Below are positions 26,303 to 35,783 of a stretch of DNA of 64,000 nucleotides, one piece after another. The position numbers were made by a program, and so were the translations under genes. Source of the DNA: UBA6544 sp049601975. Its GTDB lineage: Bacteria > Pseudomonadota > Alphaproteobacteria > UBA8366. The first letter of the stretch is position 1. Every line of letters starts with the position of its first letter. The notes beneath the pieces are model-generated. The model worked only from the letters and a program-made list of their open reading frames with translations. It searched no databases and was not told where the DNA came from. The stretch lies in the NCBI GenBank assembly GCA_049601975.1, contig JBMYRC010000003.1, positions 1 through 64,000 on the forward strand. The letters run 5' to 3'.

Positions 26303-27349
26303 CTATGGTTTTCGGCCTTTGACTATTATCCAAGGAAAGCGCCAGGACTGATTATTTGGGGAAAGCGCGTTCGGCGATTCTTCAAACTGTTCAATTGTAA
26401 CATCCTTAAAGCCGGCATCCCACATTGCGTTGCCCAGATCCATTTCATTCAGTGGTTTCATATAGGGTTCATTATTTCGTTGGGCATGTCCAAAATGAAC
26501 AAATTGATTGAATGGATCATCATCAGTTGAATAGTCCAGATGTATAGCATAGCCACCGTCATCAAGAACGCGAAACGATTCTTGTATCAAATCCTGGATC
26601 GCTCTTGGTGGCATTTCATGTAAGAGCATCGTGGAAGTAACGAGATCAAAACGCGCCGACGGAAATGGCGTTTCTTCAGCACTGCATTGGTAATATTGGA
26701 TGTTATTGAATCGGTCCTCATGGGCTCTGAGCGCTGCAAGTTTAAGGCATGGCTCCGATACGTCGATGCCTATAGCTTCAGCGTTGGGAAAATCTTCGGC
26801 AAAGGGTTGCGTACTTTTCCCAAACCCGCACCCCAGATCCAGTATTCGTTGGGGCTCAAAGACTGATTTTACAATTGCGTTGAAGCGAGGATGTAAGCCA
26901 CGGTCTTTGCTACCTCCGGGCCACATTGATCGGGAACCCCGTTCATATACAAAACCCGCGAGGGTGTCCCCACAGGTACCTCCTGGATGCTGATGTATAT
27001 CGATTGCGGTAAAATAAGCAGGCGGTACAAAACCTGGCTGCAAGGTTAACAGGTTTCCCGGTAACTCCTGATCAAGTCTTTCTTCCAATTCGGGACGGAA
27101 GGGCTCATGCATTGGCACAATACCGTACCTTCCAGAATATTTCATTCTTTGGAGATGACGTTCTAGATACGAATAATATTGATAAGTAACGTTATCTCGG
27201 CTTGCCATCTCGATGGCAGCATAATTTTTTTCGTCAACTTTTGCGTAACACTCACTCTTTACCTGTGGGTATAGGGTATTGGACCAATACGTTTTGCAGC
27301 CAAGAAGGAATGATTGATAGGCATCAAAACTACGACCGAGCGGTTTCAT
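26303..27349 (-). CDS. SAM-dependent methyltransferase (class I)
   Basis: A 348-residue protein with an N-terminal extension of about 150 residues and a C-terminal class I methyltransferase domain. The AdoMet motif is ILDLGCGFGKSTQPF, followed by AIGIDVSEPCLKLA (acidic loop) and FDLVTSTMLLHEMP (motif IV region). The GC content is low for the window. Its ATG overlaps the stop of the small upstream gene (ATGA), indicating coupling. The target could be a small acid or lipid; this two-gene arrangement recurs in relatives but has no assigned role that I know of. Confidence 0.85.
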   Translation of the reverse strand: MKPLGRSFDAYQSFLLGCKTYWSNTLYPQVKSECYAKVDEKNYAAIEMASRDNVTYQYYSYLERHLQRMKYSGRYGIVPMHEPFRPELEERLDQELPGNLLTLQPGFVPPAYFTAIDIHQHPGGTCGDTLAGFVYERGSRSMWPGGSKDRGLHPRFNAIVKSVFEPQRILDLGCGFGKSTQPFAEDFPNAEAIGIDVSEPCLKLAALRAHEDRFNNIQYYQCSAEETPFPSARFDLVTSTMLLHEMPPRAIQDLIQESFRVLDDGGYAIHLDYSTDDDPFNQFVHFGHAQRNNEPYMKPLNEMDLGNAMWDAGFKDVTIEQFEESPNALSPNNQSWRFPWIIVKGRKP

Positions 27350-27645
27350 GATTTGGAATTCCGCTGTGGTGTGAGTCCCCTAGCTGACTGCTTTCCGCAT
27401 AGGTTCGCCATAAGGGCGGCTGTGAACGCTTCGCGATCAGCCCCATCAACTAAGAGCGTATCGGAATTCGGTTGATAATCGTCCAATTCATTAGGTTCGA
27501 GAAGACCACGTGCGGTGAGGGTTCTTTCTAGAACTGTTAACCTGTCACGCGTCACATATAGTTCTGCTGCCAACGTCATAATCATGCCGACAGCGCGGTC
27601 CAATGCCTCATCCTTAAAAAAACTTTGCTCTGGCCTGTCTTCCAT
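27346..27645 (-). CDS. Small protein co-translated with a methyltransferase
   Basis: About 99 residues from the ATG at 27645 (MEDRPEQSFF), preceded by AGGAAT; an ATG at 27663 is an alternative. The core AVGMIMTLAAELYVTRDRLT, then VLERTLTARGLL, predicts a long helix or short coiled coil, the form of small proteins seen next to methyltransferases in other alphaproteobacteria. Its stop overlaps the next start by 4 bp. It is probably a partner or regulator of that enzyme (inference). Confidence 0.65.
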   Translation of the reverse strand: MEDRPEQSFFKDEALDRAVGMIMTLAAELYVTRDRLTVLERTLTARGLLEPNELDDYQPNSDTLLVDGADREAFTAALMANLCGKQSARGLTPQRNSKS

Positions 27646-27723
27646 ATGTCTATTCCTATTCATTTCGTGCTGTAAGAAGGGCAATCCTTTGAACAGCAGG
27701 ATAGCCGACGTCCATGGGACCCC

Positions 27724-28457
27724 TCACTCCTTGGCATGTCCAGCCACCATCCACGGAAAACTCGCCCCCGTGTTTAAGGAAGCCTCGTCAATAGCTAGTA
27801 ACAGGATCGCATAGGCCACTTCCTGACAATTGCCCTCGCGTCGGACCGTAATGGCGGCAACCCTCACGCGGCACTCTTCCAGACCGCCGCTCAACATCGC
27901 AGTTTTCATGTCGGGCATCGCGCCCGTATTTAATGAATTCACACGGATACCGTCCTACACGGCGTGTGGCCTTGGTCGCCAGGCGCACAGCTCCCTTGGC
28001 GGCGTTATAACCCATGTGAATCCATGGCAGGCCTGCGAGGCCTGACAACAACGATACCTAGGCCTGCCCCACCTTCTGCACTTTGGGGATGAAGATTTGC
28101 ATGACCAGGAACGGACCCTCAGCAAAAACTTCCATTTGCTCATCCCAGTTGCTAGTGTTCAGTCGGTCCGGGTAACAGCCGCTGATGCCGGCGTTGTTGC
28201 TCAATATATAGATCTGGCCGTAGGTCGAAATCGTCTCCAAAACCGCTTTCGCCCAATCAGCCTCGCTTGTGACTACAGCTTTAGGAAAAGGGCCTCACCG
28301 CCGTCCGCAACGATTTCGTCAGCCACGATTGCACATTTTTCTGTGGCTCGGTCCGCGGTTATAACTTTGACACCTCCGTCGGCAAACATTTTCGCGGTCG
28401 CGGCCCCTAAGCCGGATGCGGCACCAGTTACAATCGCGACTTGTCTTTCAAGCGCAT
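27724..28457 (-). pseudogene. Short-chain dehydrogenase, decayed tandem copy
   Basis: The minus strand carries a full-length but broken SDR resembling the intact gene at 28682-29431. The start at 28457 gives MRLKD..., then VAIVTGAASGLGAATAKMF in a shifted frame. NNAGISGCYPDRLNTSNWDE reads at about 28120-28195, HMGYNAAKGAVRLATKA at about 27975-28020, and the ending SFPWMVAGHAKE stops at 27724. Several frameshifts and stops separate the pieces (for example TAG near 28060). It is therefore a dead tandem paralog that still shows the order of the family's segments. Confidence 0.85.
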
Positions 28458-28681
28458 ATTCTGCCTCCCTCCTTTCATTGGATTGGAGTATTGAGGATCG
28501 ACAATAATTTATAAGATTTTTAGATGAAGGCGGCCCTCAACGCACAGATTTGCATCAAAAATGAAAATATAAATTATAAAATTGAGTCAATGCTACGGCT
28601 TCTTCACGAGGCTAAGTTGGAAACATATCTTGCGAGGGTGCCAGCACCGAATCATCCGGGCTGAGGTGGTTTCCGCAACCT

Positions 28682-29431
28682 CTAAACAGCCAGATAGCCG
28701 CCATCCACGGGTAGCTCGATCCCCGTAATGTAGGAAGCCTCGTCACTGGCCAGAAACAGGTTTGCAAAAGCCACTTCCTCGACGCGGCCAGCACGTTGGG
28801 CCGGAATGGCAGCTATCCTGATGCGGCGCCCTTCAGGGTCGGCTGCCATCATCGCGTTCTTCATAGGCGGCATTACGCCGGGGTGCACCGAATTCACGCG
28901 GATACCGTCCGACGCGAACTGCACGGCGGCGGACTTTGTCGCAACTCGCACGGCCGCCTTCGCGGCGTTATAGCCCATATGCACATAGGCCTGGCCGACA
29001 AAGGCTGAGATCGACGATACATTCACGATCGAGCCCCGCCCGGCCTTCTGCATAATGGGGATGACGGCCTGCATACCCAGGAACGCACCCTTGGCATAGA
29101 TGTTCATCTGCTCATCCCAGGTAGCGGTGTTTAGTCGATCAGGGTGACTGCCGCTGATGCCGGCATTGTTGACCAATATATCGATCCGCCCGTAAGCCGA
29201 AACCGTCTCGGAAACCACACTCGCCCAATCGGCCTCGCTTGCGACATCCAGCTTTAGGAAACGGGCTTCGCCGCCGATTGCGGCAATATCGTCAATCACC
29301 ACGGCACCTTCGTCCCCGGTCAGGTCCGTAACGATCACCTTAGCTCCTTCGCTGGCGAAAGTTTTTGCAGTCGACGCCCCCATTCCGGAAGCGGCACCTG
29401 TCACAATCGCAATCTTGTCTCTCAAACGCAT
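28682..29431 (-). CDS. Short-chain dehydrogenase/reductase
   Basis: A 249-residue classical SDR. TGAASGMGAS binds the dinucleotide, NNAGIS follows strand 4, and catalytic Ser, Tyr and Lys lie in NVSSISAF and YNAAK. The ending ITGIELPVDGGYLAV is typical. The ATG at 29431 has TTGGAGG just upstream and was preferred over an earlier reading. The broken paralog follows it. An AT-rich repeat and a truncated dioxygenase gene lie upstream, so the former operon partner may be lost. Substrate unknown. Confidence 0.9.
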   Translation of the reverse strand: MRLRDKIAIVTGAASGMGASTAKTFASEGAKVIVTDLTGDEGAVVIDDIAAIGGEARFLKLDVASEADWASVVSETVSAYGRIDILVNNAGISGSHPDRLNTATWDEQMNIYAKGAFLGMQAVIPIMQKAGRGSIVNVSSISAFVGQAYVHMGYNAAKAAVRVATKSAAVQFASDGIRVNSVHPGVMPPMKNAMMAADPEGRRIRIAAIPAQRAGRVEEVAFANLFLASDEASYITGIELPVDGGYLAV

Positions 29432-29460
29432 CCTTTGCCTCCAAATCGCAATATCGGGGC

Positions 29461-29611
29461 CCAATCACTTGAGCTTATTCCCGCTAGATCATTAAATTGG
29501 GAAATTCCCAATCTAATTGATGAGTGTTTTTATTGCCGTTTTATAAACTTTTAATTAATATACAATATTATTTTGTTAATTAACTATTATTAAAAAAATT
29601 TACTACTTATT
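29461..29611. repeat. AT-rich repeat element, copy 1
   Basis: A very AT-rich block. Its left part (ATTCCCGCTAGATCATT, then a palindrome TTGGGAAATTCCCAA and GATGAGTGTTTTTATTG) closely matches the start of the AT-rich block at 40529. It ends exactly where the truncated dioxygenase alpha copy begins. No open reading frame is present. It may be the decayed remnant of a small mobile element or a recombination scar (inference). Confidence 0.6.
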
Positions 29612-30320
29612 ACGGCCCGATCTCCATCAAATTAGCCGATTGATGACTGACTTCGTGATACAGATCATCTACAAAATTCTCGGCGCTAAGTTTCCAATTG
29701 CTCCGCACCCGCCACTTCTGCACGCCGCCTATGACTTCCGAACCGCCGGCACTGCCGTCACGGTGATCCAGCACGCAATCAAGGAACATTCGCATATCAC
29801 CAAGGTAATCTTCGAACGGCATCGCCGCCGAATCCCAATTGGCCCAGACCGTGCCCTTGTAATTCACCACATGGGGGCAGCGTTCCAGGCCCCACCCCTC
29901 GCGGTCAAGCTTACCGCCGTACCCTTCTTCCGAACGCGGCACGCCGACGAGGGCGCCCGGCTGCGATACACGTTCCCGGTCGGTCGAAAAACTCCATCCG
30001 TGATACGGGCAGGTAAAGACGGCGGAATTTCCCTGGTCGTAGCGGCAAACTTTCATACCGCGATGTGTGCAACTGTTGAGCAGGACGAGAATTTCACCCT
30101 GCTTGTTGCGGGTCAGGATGACTGATTCCGTCCCCATACGAGAAACGAAGTAATCGTTAGGTTTTGGTATCAAGCTTTCGTGCCCGACTAATAACCAGCC
30201 GCGCGTGAAGACATTTTCCATCTTTTGGTCGAAAATATCTGAATTTACGAACAGCTCTCGACTGACGACGCCATTCTCCACGTCCATCAGCCCGCTGATG
30301 TCGATTTCACGTCTTATCAT
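29612..30320 (-). pseudogene. Truncated second copy of dioxygenase alpha subunit
   Basis: The first 236 codons of a ring-hydroxylating dioxygenase alpha subunit, from ATG 30320 (MIRREIDISGLMDVENG) to ANLMEIGP, then the sequence breaks into AT-rich repeat DNA. It keeps the Rieske ligands CTHRG and CPYHGW and the first iron-site His residues (DDLYHEVSH), but lacks the rest of the catalytic domain, and no beta gene follows. Over 29669-30211 it appears identical to 22497-23039, while both ends show point differences. A functional protein is unlikely. Confidence 0.9.
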
Positions 30321-30389
30321 CTCAACCGTCCTGTTGGTTTTCGGATAAAGGTAGGGCGGATAAATCCCACTTGGAGGCACTCGATACCC

Positions 30390-30770
30390 TTAATCGTCCG
30401 CCACCCCCCGTAGCGTTGTCTCGGACACTCGATTGTTGTGATCGCGGACGATTATTTGCGCGCGGAACAATGCCCAAAGTTCAACCATAAAAATAGCAAT
30501 GATAATGGCGATCCCAATCGGCGGCACGATGAAAAACAAAAGCGCACCGACCACGAACACCGCCAAATTAACGACGCCGCGCGCCGTCTTTCCAAGATAG
30601 AAGTGATGTAGACCGGCGACCAAGAACCAATTGAGTGTCGCATAAGTATCCGGGTCCTTGGTGCGCCCCTTCAGCCGCTCGTAGTAGCGCTTACGAGTAT
30701 CGTTCGGCAGGGCTGATACAGCATCACGCAGGCGGTTCTCTTCCCGCTCGACTTCCGACGCATCCAGCAT
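30390..30770 (-). CDS. TM2-domain membrane protein
   Basis: A 126-residue protein with a charged N-terminal region (residues 1-45) and a TM2-type domain: NWFLVAGLHHFYLGKTARG followed by two hydrophobic helices (VVNLAVFVVGALLFFIVPPI and IAIIIAIFMVELWALF). TM2 proteins are small inner-membrane proteins of unclear role. It follows yidD by a few bases in a three-gene run (DUF4177, yidD, TM2). A fragment of a diverged copy of its tail lies at 23218-23270. Confidence 0.82.
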   Translation of the reverse strand: MLDASEVEREENRLRDAVSALPNDTRKRYYERLKGRTKDPDTYATLNWFLVAGLHHFYLGKTARGVVNLAVFVVGALLFFIVPPIGIAIIIAIFMVELWALFRAQIIVRDHNNRVSETTLRGVADD

Positions 30771-30776
30771 CACCGA

Positions 30777-31016
30777 TCACGCATGGGGCATGATTGTCGG
30801 AACAGGATCGGGAATTTTGTCGCGCCTATTTGGATCGTTACAACGACGTAGACGACCGATGGCCAATCGCACGCCGTCCACCGCGCCATGGCGTCGAATG
30901 GCCTTCTTTGCATAAGCCGAACAGGTTGGCGAAAAATTACACTCGACAAGATATCGCGCCCCTCCGCCCCGTCTCTGGTAGAGGCCGATCAATGCGATAA
31001 GTGCCCGCGCGATCAT
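30777..31016 (-). CDS. yidD: YidD-type membrane protein insertion factor
   Basis: A 79-residue protein with the YidD/DUF37 pattern: a hydrophobic start (MIARALIALIGLYQRR), then ARYLVECNFSPTCSAYAKKA with paired Cys residues, IRRHG, and GVRLAIGRLRRCNDPN. The family assists YidC-dependent insertion at the inner membrane. The start at 31016 overlaps the preceding stop (ATGA). The usual context with rnpA and yidC is absent; here it lies between DUF4177 and TM2 genes. It is slightly divergent, carrying YLVEC instead of the common GPxCRF. Confidence 0.85.
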   Translation of the reverse strand: MIARALIALIGLYQRRGGGARYLVECNFSPTCSAYAKKAIRRHGAVDGVRLAIGRLRRCNDPNRRDKIPDPVPTIMPHA

Positions 31017-31228
31017 TCCCGCCCGAGCGTCACAATGGCGGCTTCCCGGGTCCAGAACAGCATGAAGCGTTTTTGCTCCAAAACCATGAAAACCATCTGC
31101 CAACCGTCCGCCGCTTCCTCGTTCAACATATTTTCAAGCTTCTTGATCGGCATGCCCGAAGCACCGAACATCAATGTGCCGCAGCCGCCCTCGACGACAT
31201 GCATGATTTTGTATTCTTTAAAGGCCAT
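31013..31228 (-). CDS. DUF4177 family small protein
   Basis: A 71-residue protein matching DUF4177: an opening beta strand (FKEYKIMHVVEGG), then KLENMLNEEAADGWQMVFMV, and a final strand QKRFMLFWTREA. No catalytic motif is known for the family. It starts at ATG 31228 and overlaps yidD by 4 bp, so it heads the three-gene operon. Confidence 0.8.
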   Translation of the reverse strand: MAFKEYKIMHVVEGGCGTLMFGASGMPIKKLENMLNEEAADGWQMVFMVLEQKRFMLFWTREAAIVTLGRE

Positions 31229-31349
31229 GAAACGCTTTCCTTGTGCTGACCGCCACGGGCAATTGCCGTCCGGCTTGAGAGGGAAAGCCTACATGGCGAG
31301 TGGGCTGACGATCAATCCGTCACCGCATCTTTTTTTTGCTCTGGCGATC

Positions 31350-33056
31350 TCAGGCGTTCTGTGGCCCCCGCACCAGACGGCCTGGATATCGGCCCGTCGA
31401 CTCACCGTTGCGATAGACAGGCACGCCGGAGACGATTGTTGCCTCGAAGCCAACGGACTTTTGGATTAACCGACGCCCACTGCTCGGCAGGTCATAGGCG
31501 ACCTGCGGATATCCCAACGCCAATCGGTCGTAATCGATCACGTTGATATCCGCCTTGAAACCGGGCTTGAGCTGGCCTCGGTCATTCAGGCCGATGGCCT
31601 GCGCATTGTCGTTGGTGATGCGTTTGACGGCCCAGGACAGCTCAACCTTGTCGCCGCGCGTCCGGTCTCGCGTCCAATGGGTCAACATATAAGCCATCGA
31701 CGAGGCGTCACAGAGCACGCCCACATGCGCGCCCCCATCGCCTAGACTGACCAACGTGTTTGGATGCTTCATCATCTCGCCGACCGTGTTCAGGTCGCCG
31801 TAGGCGTAATTGCTCAGCGGGCGATAGAGGATCCGTTTGCCGTTCTTCTCCAGCAGAGTTTCGTAAACTAGTTCTTCCGGATCGCGCCCCTCGCGCTTTG
31901 CTCGTGCCGCGATGCTTTGATCGGCCGGAGGCTCATAGTCCGGTGTCTCACCGTCCCATGGGAAAATTCGCCCGTAGTTCGAAACCCTTCCCGCCAGCTT
32001 CTTCGTTGGGCAGGTCTCCGACATAACCTGTTTGCGGAATTCGGGATCACGTAAATGCACCAGCTTCTCGTCGAGCGTCAGATGCGCGATCTTCTCCCAA
32101 CTTGGACGACCCGAGAACGGGTTGAGTGAGATTTCAAATCCAAGCAGAATACCCGTCGGGCGGGTCAACACCTGACCTTTGATATCCGCACCGTTGGCAT
32201 TGGCGTCAACTATGCCAGACATCAAACCTCGCCAGAGTTCCGGGCGGCTATCGCGCTGCAGGATCGTGATCGCCATCGGCCGTTTGGCTCGGTTGCTGAT
32301 TCGCTTCAGCATCGCGAATTCCTCGTCCGGCTCGTCGAAATCGGAGATCACTTGTATCCATCCGGAGCCAGCTTCGCCGACGGCCTCACCGATAACCGCG
32401 AGCTCTTCCTCCGCCGCCCGCAAGGTCGGCGTGTGTTCGCCTGCCAAGGTGCGGTGATTGATCGTCCGCGAGGTTGAAAACCCAAGCGCCCCCGCCTTGA
32501 TACCGGCCGCGGCGATACGGCCCATCTCGATGCGCTCCTCCGGCGTCGCCTGCTCATGGCGCACCGCGCGCGCGCCCATGACATAGGTACGAACGGCCGC
32601 ATGCGGGACCTGCGTCACCACATCAAGGTCGTATTCCCGCCCATCGAGGGAATCCATGTATTCGTCAAAACTCTCCCAATTCCACGGCAGGCCTTCGGTC
32701 AATACGACTTCCGGAATGTCTTCCACACCTTCCATCAGCTTGACCAGGAGATCGCGCTGGTCAGGCTTGCAGGGCGCGAAGCCAACGCCGCAATTGCCGA
32801 CCATCACCGTGGTCACTCCATTCCATGACGAAGGTGAGATCGAATTGCTCCAGGTTATTTGGGCATCGTAGTGGGTGTGCGGATCGACGAAGCCCGGCGT
32901 GACGATCTTGCCGGTGGCGTCAATTTCCTCGTCGCCTTTCGACAGGTTCGGTCCAATCGCTGATATCTTGCCGTCGACGATCGCGATGTCCGCTTCGACC
33001 GGTTCGCCGCCCAAACCATCGATGATCGTGCCACCGCGTATGACCAAATCCGCCAT
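31350..33056 (-). CDS. Amidohydrolase family 3 (N-acyl-D-amino-acid deacylase-like)
   Basis: A 568-residue metal-dependent amidohydrolase. The N-terminal beta sandwich (LVIRGGTIIDGLGGEPVEAD) leads to the metal motif VDPHTHYDAQ, the Cys segment VGNCGVGFAPCKP, and late LGDGGAHVG with the conserved Asp. The family includes D-aminoacylases and related amide hydrolases. It differs in length and sequence from the 533-residue relative at 49855-51456, so it probably has another substrate. It starts at ATG 33056 and is followed by a 121-bp gap to the DUF4177 operon, which appears independent. Confidence 0.87.
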   Translation of the reverse strand: MADLVIRGGTIIDGLGGEPVEADIAIVDGKISAIGPNLSKGDEEIDATGKIVTPGFVDPHTHYDAQITWSNSISPSSWNGVTTVMVGNCGVGFAPCKPDQRDLLVKLMEGVEDIPEVVLTEGLPWNWESFDEYMDSLDGREYDLDVVTQVPHAAVRTYVMGARAVRHEQATPEERIEMGRIAAAGIKAGALGFSTSRTINHRTLAGEHTPTLRAAEEELAVIGEAVGEAGSGWIQVISDFDEPDEEFAMLKRISNRAKRPMAITILQRDSRPELWRGLMSGIVDANANGADIKGQVLTRPTGILLGFEISLNPFSGRPSWEKIAHLTLDEKLVHLRDPEFRKQVMSETCPTKKLAGRVSNYGRIFPWDGETPDYEPPADQSIAARAKREGRDPEELVYETLLEKNGKRILYRPLSNYAYGDLNTVGEMMKHPNTLVSLGDGGAHVGVLCDASSMAYMLTHWTRDRTRGDKVELSWAVKRITNDNAQAIGLNDRGQLKPGFKADINVIDYDRLALGYPQVAYDLPSSGRRLIQKSVGFEATIVSGVPVYRNGESTGRYPGRLVRGPQNA

Positions 33057-33128
33057 TGTACCTATCCTTATTCCATGGTGCCGTAATTATGATTTAGTGC
33101 GGTTTCCGCGCGGCACTATGGCAAAAAA

Positions 33129-34340
33129 TTATGCGCGACGCTGACTGCAACTTAAAATCACCAACGCTGCCGCAAGTTCAAACCCCGCGGCAATTCCAAG
33201 AACGGACCCATATCCGCCGAAAGATTCAAACAGCGCCCCATAGAAGGCCGGCCCGAACGCCGAGCAAAACTGGATTGCAGTGCCTGCGACACCATACATC
33301 GTGGCAAAATCGACGGCGCCGAATTCTCTTCTGACGACGATGGGCGAGAGCGTTGTTATTTGTCCTAGGCAAAATCCATAAACCAAGCTGCCGAGGATCA
33401 GAATGAGATCCGAAGCAAACACGGAAATCGCACCGAGCGCCGCGACCTGCACGAGAAAAACACCTGCGCTATAGCGGCGCGGGTCGAGCCGGTCGACAAC
33501 CTTCGCCAACAATAGTCGACCCAATAAACCCGCGAGTCCGGTCGCACCGATAAGCCATCCCGCGCCGACCGAGCCCAATGAGGGCAATGCGAGTGCGAAA
33601 TGATGGCTCAAAAATCCGACCTGTACGATCAACCCCAGCGAAAACGCAATTGCCACGCTCCATAAGGCCCAGGATCGACGACTGACGACCGCTTTAGTGG
33701 ATGTGTGCCTATCCGCGATTACTCCGTGCGGCTCGCATTTGCCCGGCGACCCATCCTTCCCCAAACCAAGCTCGCCTGGTCCGCGAAACCTGAATACCAC
33801 TAGGCTCAACGGCAGCATAAAAACGACAACCAAGAGTGCCGATAGCATAGTGGCCTCGGCAAATCCCCAGCGCGCAATGGCCATGACCAAGAGAGGGACG
33901 ACCACCATTGCGCCGACGCTTGCCCCCGTCAGCGCTAATGTGATGCTGCGGCCTTGATACCGCTCAAACCAGGGGGCGATTGTCGTACTTAACCCGGCCA
34001 CAGACATCGTCGCATATCCAACACCCATGCAGGCGAAAGCCGCAAACAATTGCCATAGCGCCTCCAAACGTCCGACCGCAACTATTCCGGCGCCCAGCAG
34101 CAGCGCGCCTCCGCTTATTACATATCGAGGCCCAAACCTGCTAATCCCGGCGCTAACCGCTGGAAGGACAATCGCATTGGTCAGAAAAAAGACGGTTATG
34201 GCGGCGGAGACGATGGACGTCGGCCAAACATGCGCGCGCGTGATCTCGCTGAGATAGACGCTCGAGCCAAAAACTCCGAAACCCCACGTAAACACGGCCG
34301 CAACGAAACAAACGCCAACCACGCGCCATCCATGAAACAT
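33129..34340 (-). CDS. MFS transporter
   Basis: A 403-residue major facilitator protein with about 12 membrane segments, starting MFHGWRVVGVCFVAAVFTWG. This opening is typical of monocarboxylate/oxalate-formate-like carriers. A soluble loop at residues about 190-215 divides the two halves. It is adjacent, on the same strand, to the amidohydrolase downstream (72 bp), suggesting uptake of its substrate (inference). The ATG at 34340 was preferred over one five codons earlier. Confidence 0.85.
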   Translation of the reverse strand: MFHGWRVVGVCFVAAVFTWGFGVFGSSVYLSEITRAHVWPTSIVSAAITVFFLTNAIVLPAVSAGISRFGPRYVISGGALLLGAGIVAVGRLEALWQLFAAFACMGVGYATMSVAGLSTTIAPWFERYQGRSITLALTGASVGAMVVVPLLVMAIARWGFAEATMLSALLVVVFMLPLSLVVFRFRGPGELGLGKDGSPGKCEPHGVIADRHTSTKAVVSRRSWALWSVAIAFSLGLIVQVGFLSHHFALALPSLGSVGAGWLIGATGLAGLLGRLLLAKVVDRLDPRRYSAGVFLVQVAALGAISVFASDLILILGSLVYGFCLGQITTLSPIVVRREFGAVDFATMYGVAGTAIQFCSAFGPAFYGALFESFGGYGSVLGIAAGFELAAALVILSCSQRRA

Positions 34341-34357
34341 TCGGATTATTTCCAATC

Positions 34358-34680
34358 CTAACTTGAGCTACTGAACTTCAACCCGACAACACCGGCGACG
34401 ATCAGAAAGATGCTGGCGAATTTCAGCATCGTCGCCGCTTCCTTGGAATACAGGATGCCGATCAGCGCGGACAGCGCCGTGCCGACACCCGACCGCACAG
34501 CATAGGCGACGCTAATCTCGATCTTTGTGATAGAGAACGTTAGTACGACAAAAGATGCGGCATAGAAAAAATAAATATGGACGGCCATAACTTGGTAAAA
34601 CCATCCGGCAACTTCATATATGATGCCCCAAAGACCTCCAAAAGAATGCCAATACTAATTACTATCCAGTATTTTAACAT
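34358..34680 (-). pseudogene. SMR-family small multidrug transporter, frameshifted
   Basis: From ATG 34680 the frame gives MLKYWIVISIGILLEVFGAS with the essential Glu of SMR proteins, then MKLPDGFTKLWPSI. At the run of six A bases at 34566-34571 the frame must shift. The rest (ASFVVLTFSITKIEISVAYA, then VRSGVGTALSALIGILYSKE) completes a normal four-helix SMR protein of about 105 residues. A single lesion in a homopolymer could be a sequencing error, so the gene may be intact in the organism. It ends 17 bp before the MFS start. Confidence 0.75.
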
Positions 34681-34688
34681 TTATACAC

Positions 34689-34997
34689 TTACTTTATAAA
34701 CTGTTTTACTTCGAACGTTTCACGAGTTCGAACAACTTTACCTTCCCAATGACGGTCGAATTCTTTGACGAATTCCTTAATTAAATCTGAGTTAAGTATG
34801 CCATTCGCCGCCGCGAGATCGGGAAATTCGTAGAATGCGAGATGCACGCCAGGGTCCACATCGCTCCAACCGCGCATGGCGCTGACGGCATTAAAATCGC
34901 GAAGTGCGTCAGGTAGATGCTCAGTCTCATACCAATGGTCGAAACTTTCGCGGCTGGCTTCTTCAACTTCGGCGCGGACGATCAGATAGGCTGACAT
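34689..34997 (-). CDS. Small dimeric alpha/beta-barrel-like protein, unknown role
   Basis: A 102-residue protein (MSAYLIVRAEVEEASRESFD, then WYETEHLPDALRDFN, a pattern like EthD or DUF4286-type ferredoxin-like folds). The motif W-Y-x-x-E-H-L-P is typical of small oxygenase-fold proteins that act on aromatic or quinone substrates, or bind heme. It lies 9 bp upstream of the broken SMR gene and may be co-transcribed with it. No specific function can be assigned. Confidence 0.65.
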   Translation of the reverse strand: MSAYLIVRAEVEEASRESFDHWYETEHLPDALRDFNAVSAMRGWSDVDPGVHLAFYEFPDLAAANGILNSDLIKEFVKEFDRHWEGKVVRTRETFEVKQFIK

Positions 34998-35228
34998 CAT
35001 TTACTCCTAGATTCAAAAACTCTGGCCCTGAGTCTAATAAATCGGACCCTCCATCCGAATGCAAATTTCTACAGAATCTCGATCGTCATTTTACCGGCAA
35101 AGGTTAAGATCTCACTTTAGGTTGAGACAATATTTCACCCGTTAAATTTGCCTAGAAGAAGGTTTACTTTTAAGAATAAATAGAGCGAGAGATTCATCAT
35201 TCGTTAGGGCGCTAAAAATTTGCCAGAT

Positions 35229-35740
35229 GGAATCTGGGCTGGCGAACCTTTCATAAATTGCGTTCCAGAGGATGGTAACCAGCGACTCAAGGCTCTTTTT
35301 GCCTATTGGGTAACGCTCAGTAAGGCAGCGAACCTCCCACGACGAACTGACTTTGACCCCACCGAAGTCCCTCGGTTGCTTGCAAAAATAGCGCTTCAAG
35401 ACGTCGTCCGAGACCCCATTCGCTTTAGATACCGATTGATGGGAAGTGACGTAATTTAATTACGGGAATCTAACCACACCGGCCGATGGCTATACGAAAT
35501 TTATCCAAACTTTGAACAGTCCATAACCTACAAGCGCCTTGTCACTGTTGTAGAGGAACGGCTATCCATTTGGTGTATTGGCCAGCCGACCCACCATTAA
35601 AGAAGCGAATTCCGGCTCCGCGAATTACTTCATCTACCCTTTGCCGACGATGGCAAACCCGTCGACACGCTTATAACTGCCGTTCTCGTTCACCAATAAT
35701 TTTCGGCACGTAAGGGTTGTCCACCATTTTAATACCGGCA
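35229..35740 (+). pseudogene. Second PAS_5-type protein, broken
   Basis: The segment LKALFAYWVTLSKAANLPRR, then FDPTEVPRLLAKIALQDVV and FRYRLMGSDVI, is a PAS_5 domain that ends in TAA at 35457-35459. After that the region still reads TGRWLYEIYPNFEQSITYKR and, in another frame near 35635-35695, LPFADDGKPVDTLITAVLV, the family C-terminus. At least two stops and a frameshift are needed. It is a paralog of the broken gene at 4606-5077. Confidence 0.75.
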
Positions 35741-35783
35741 TAGTTTATTATTCAGGAACTAGACACCGTATCGGAGCTACGCC

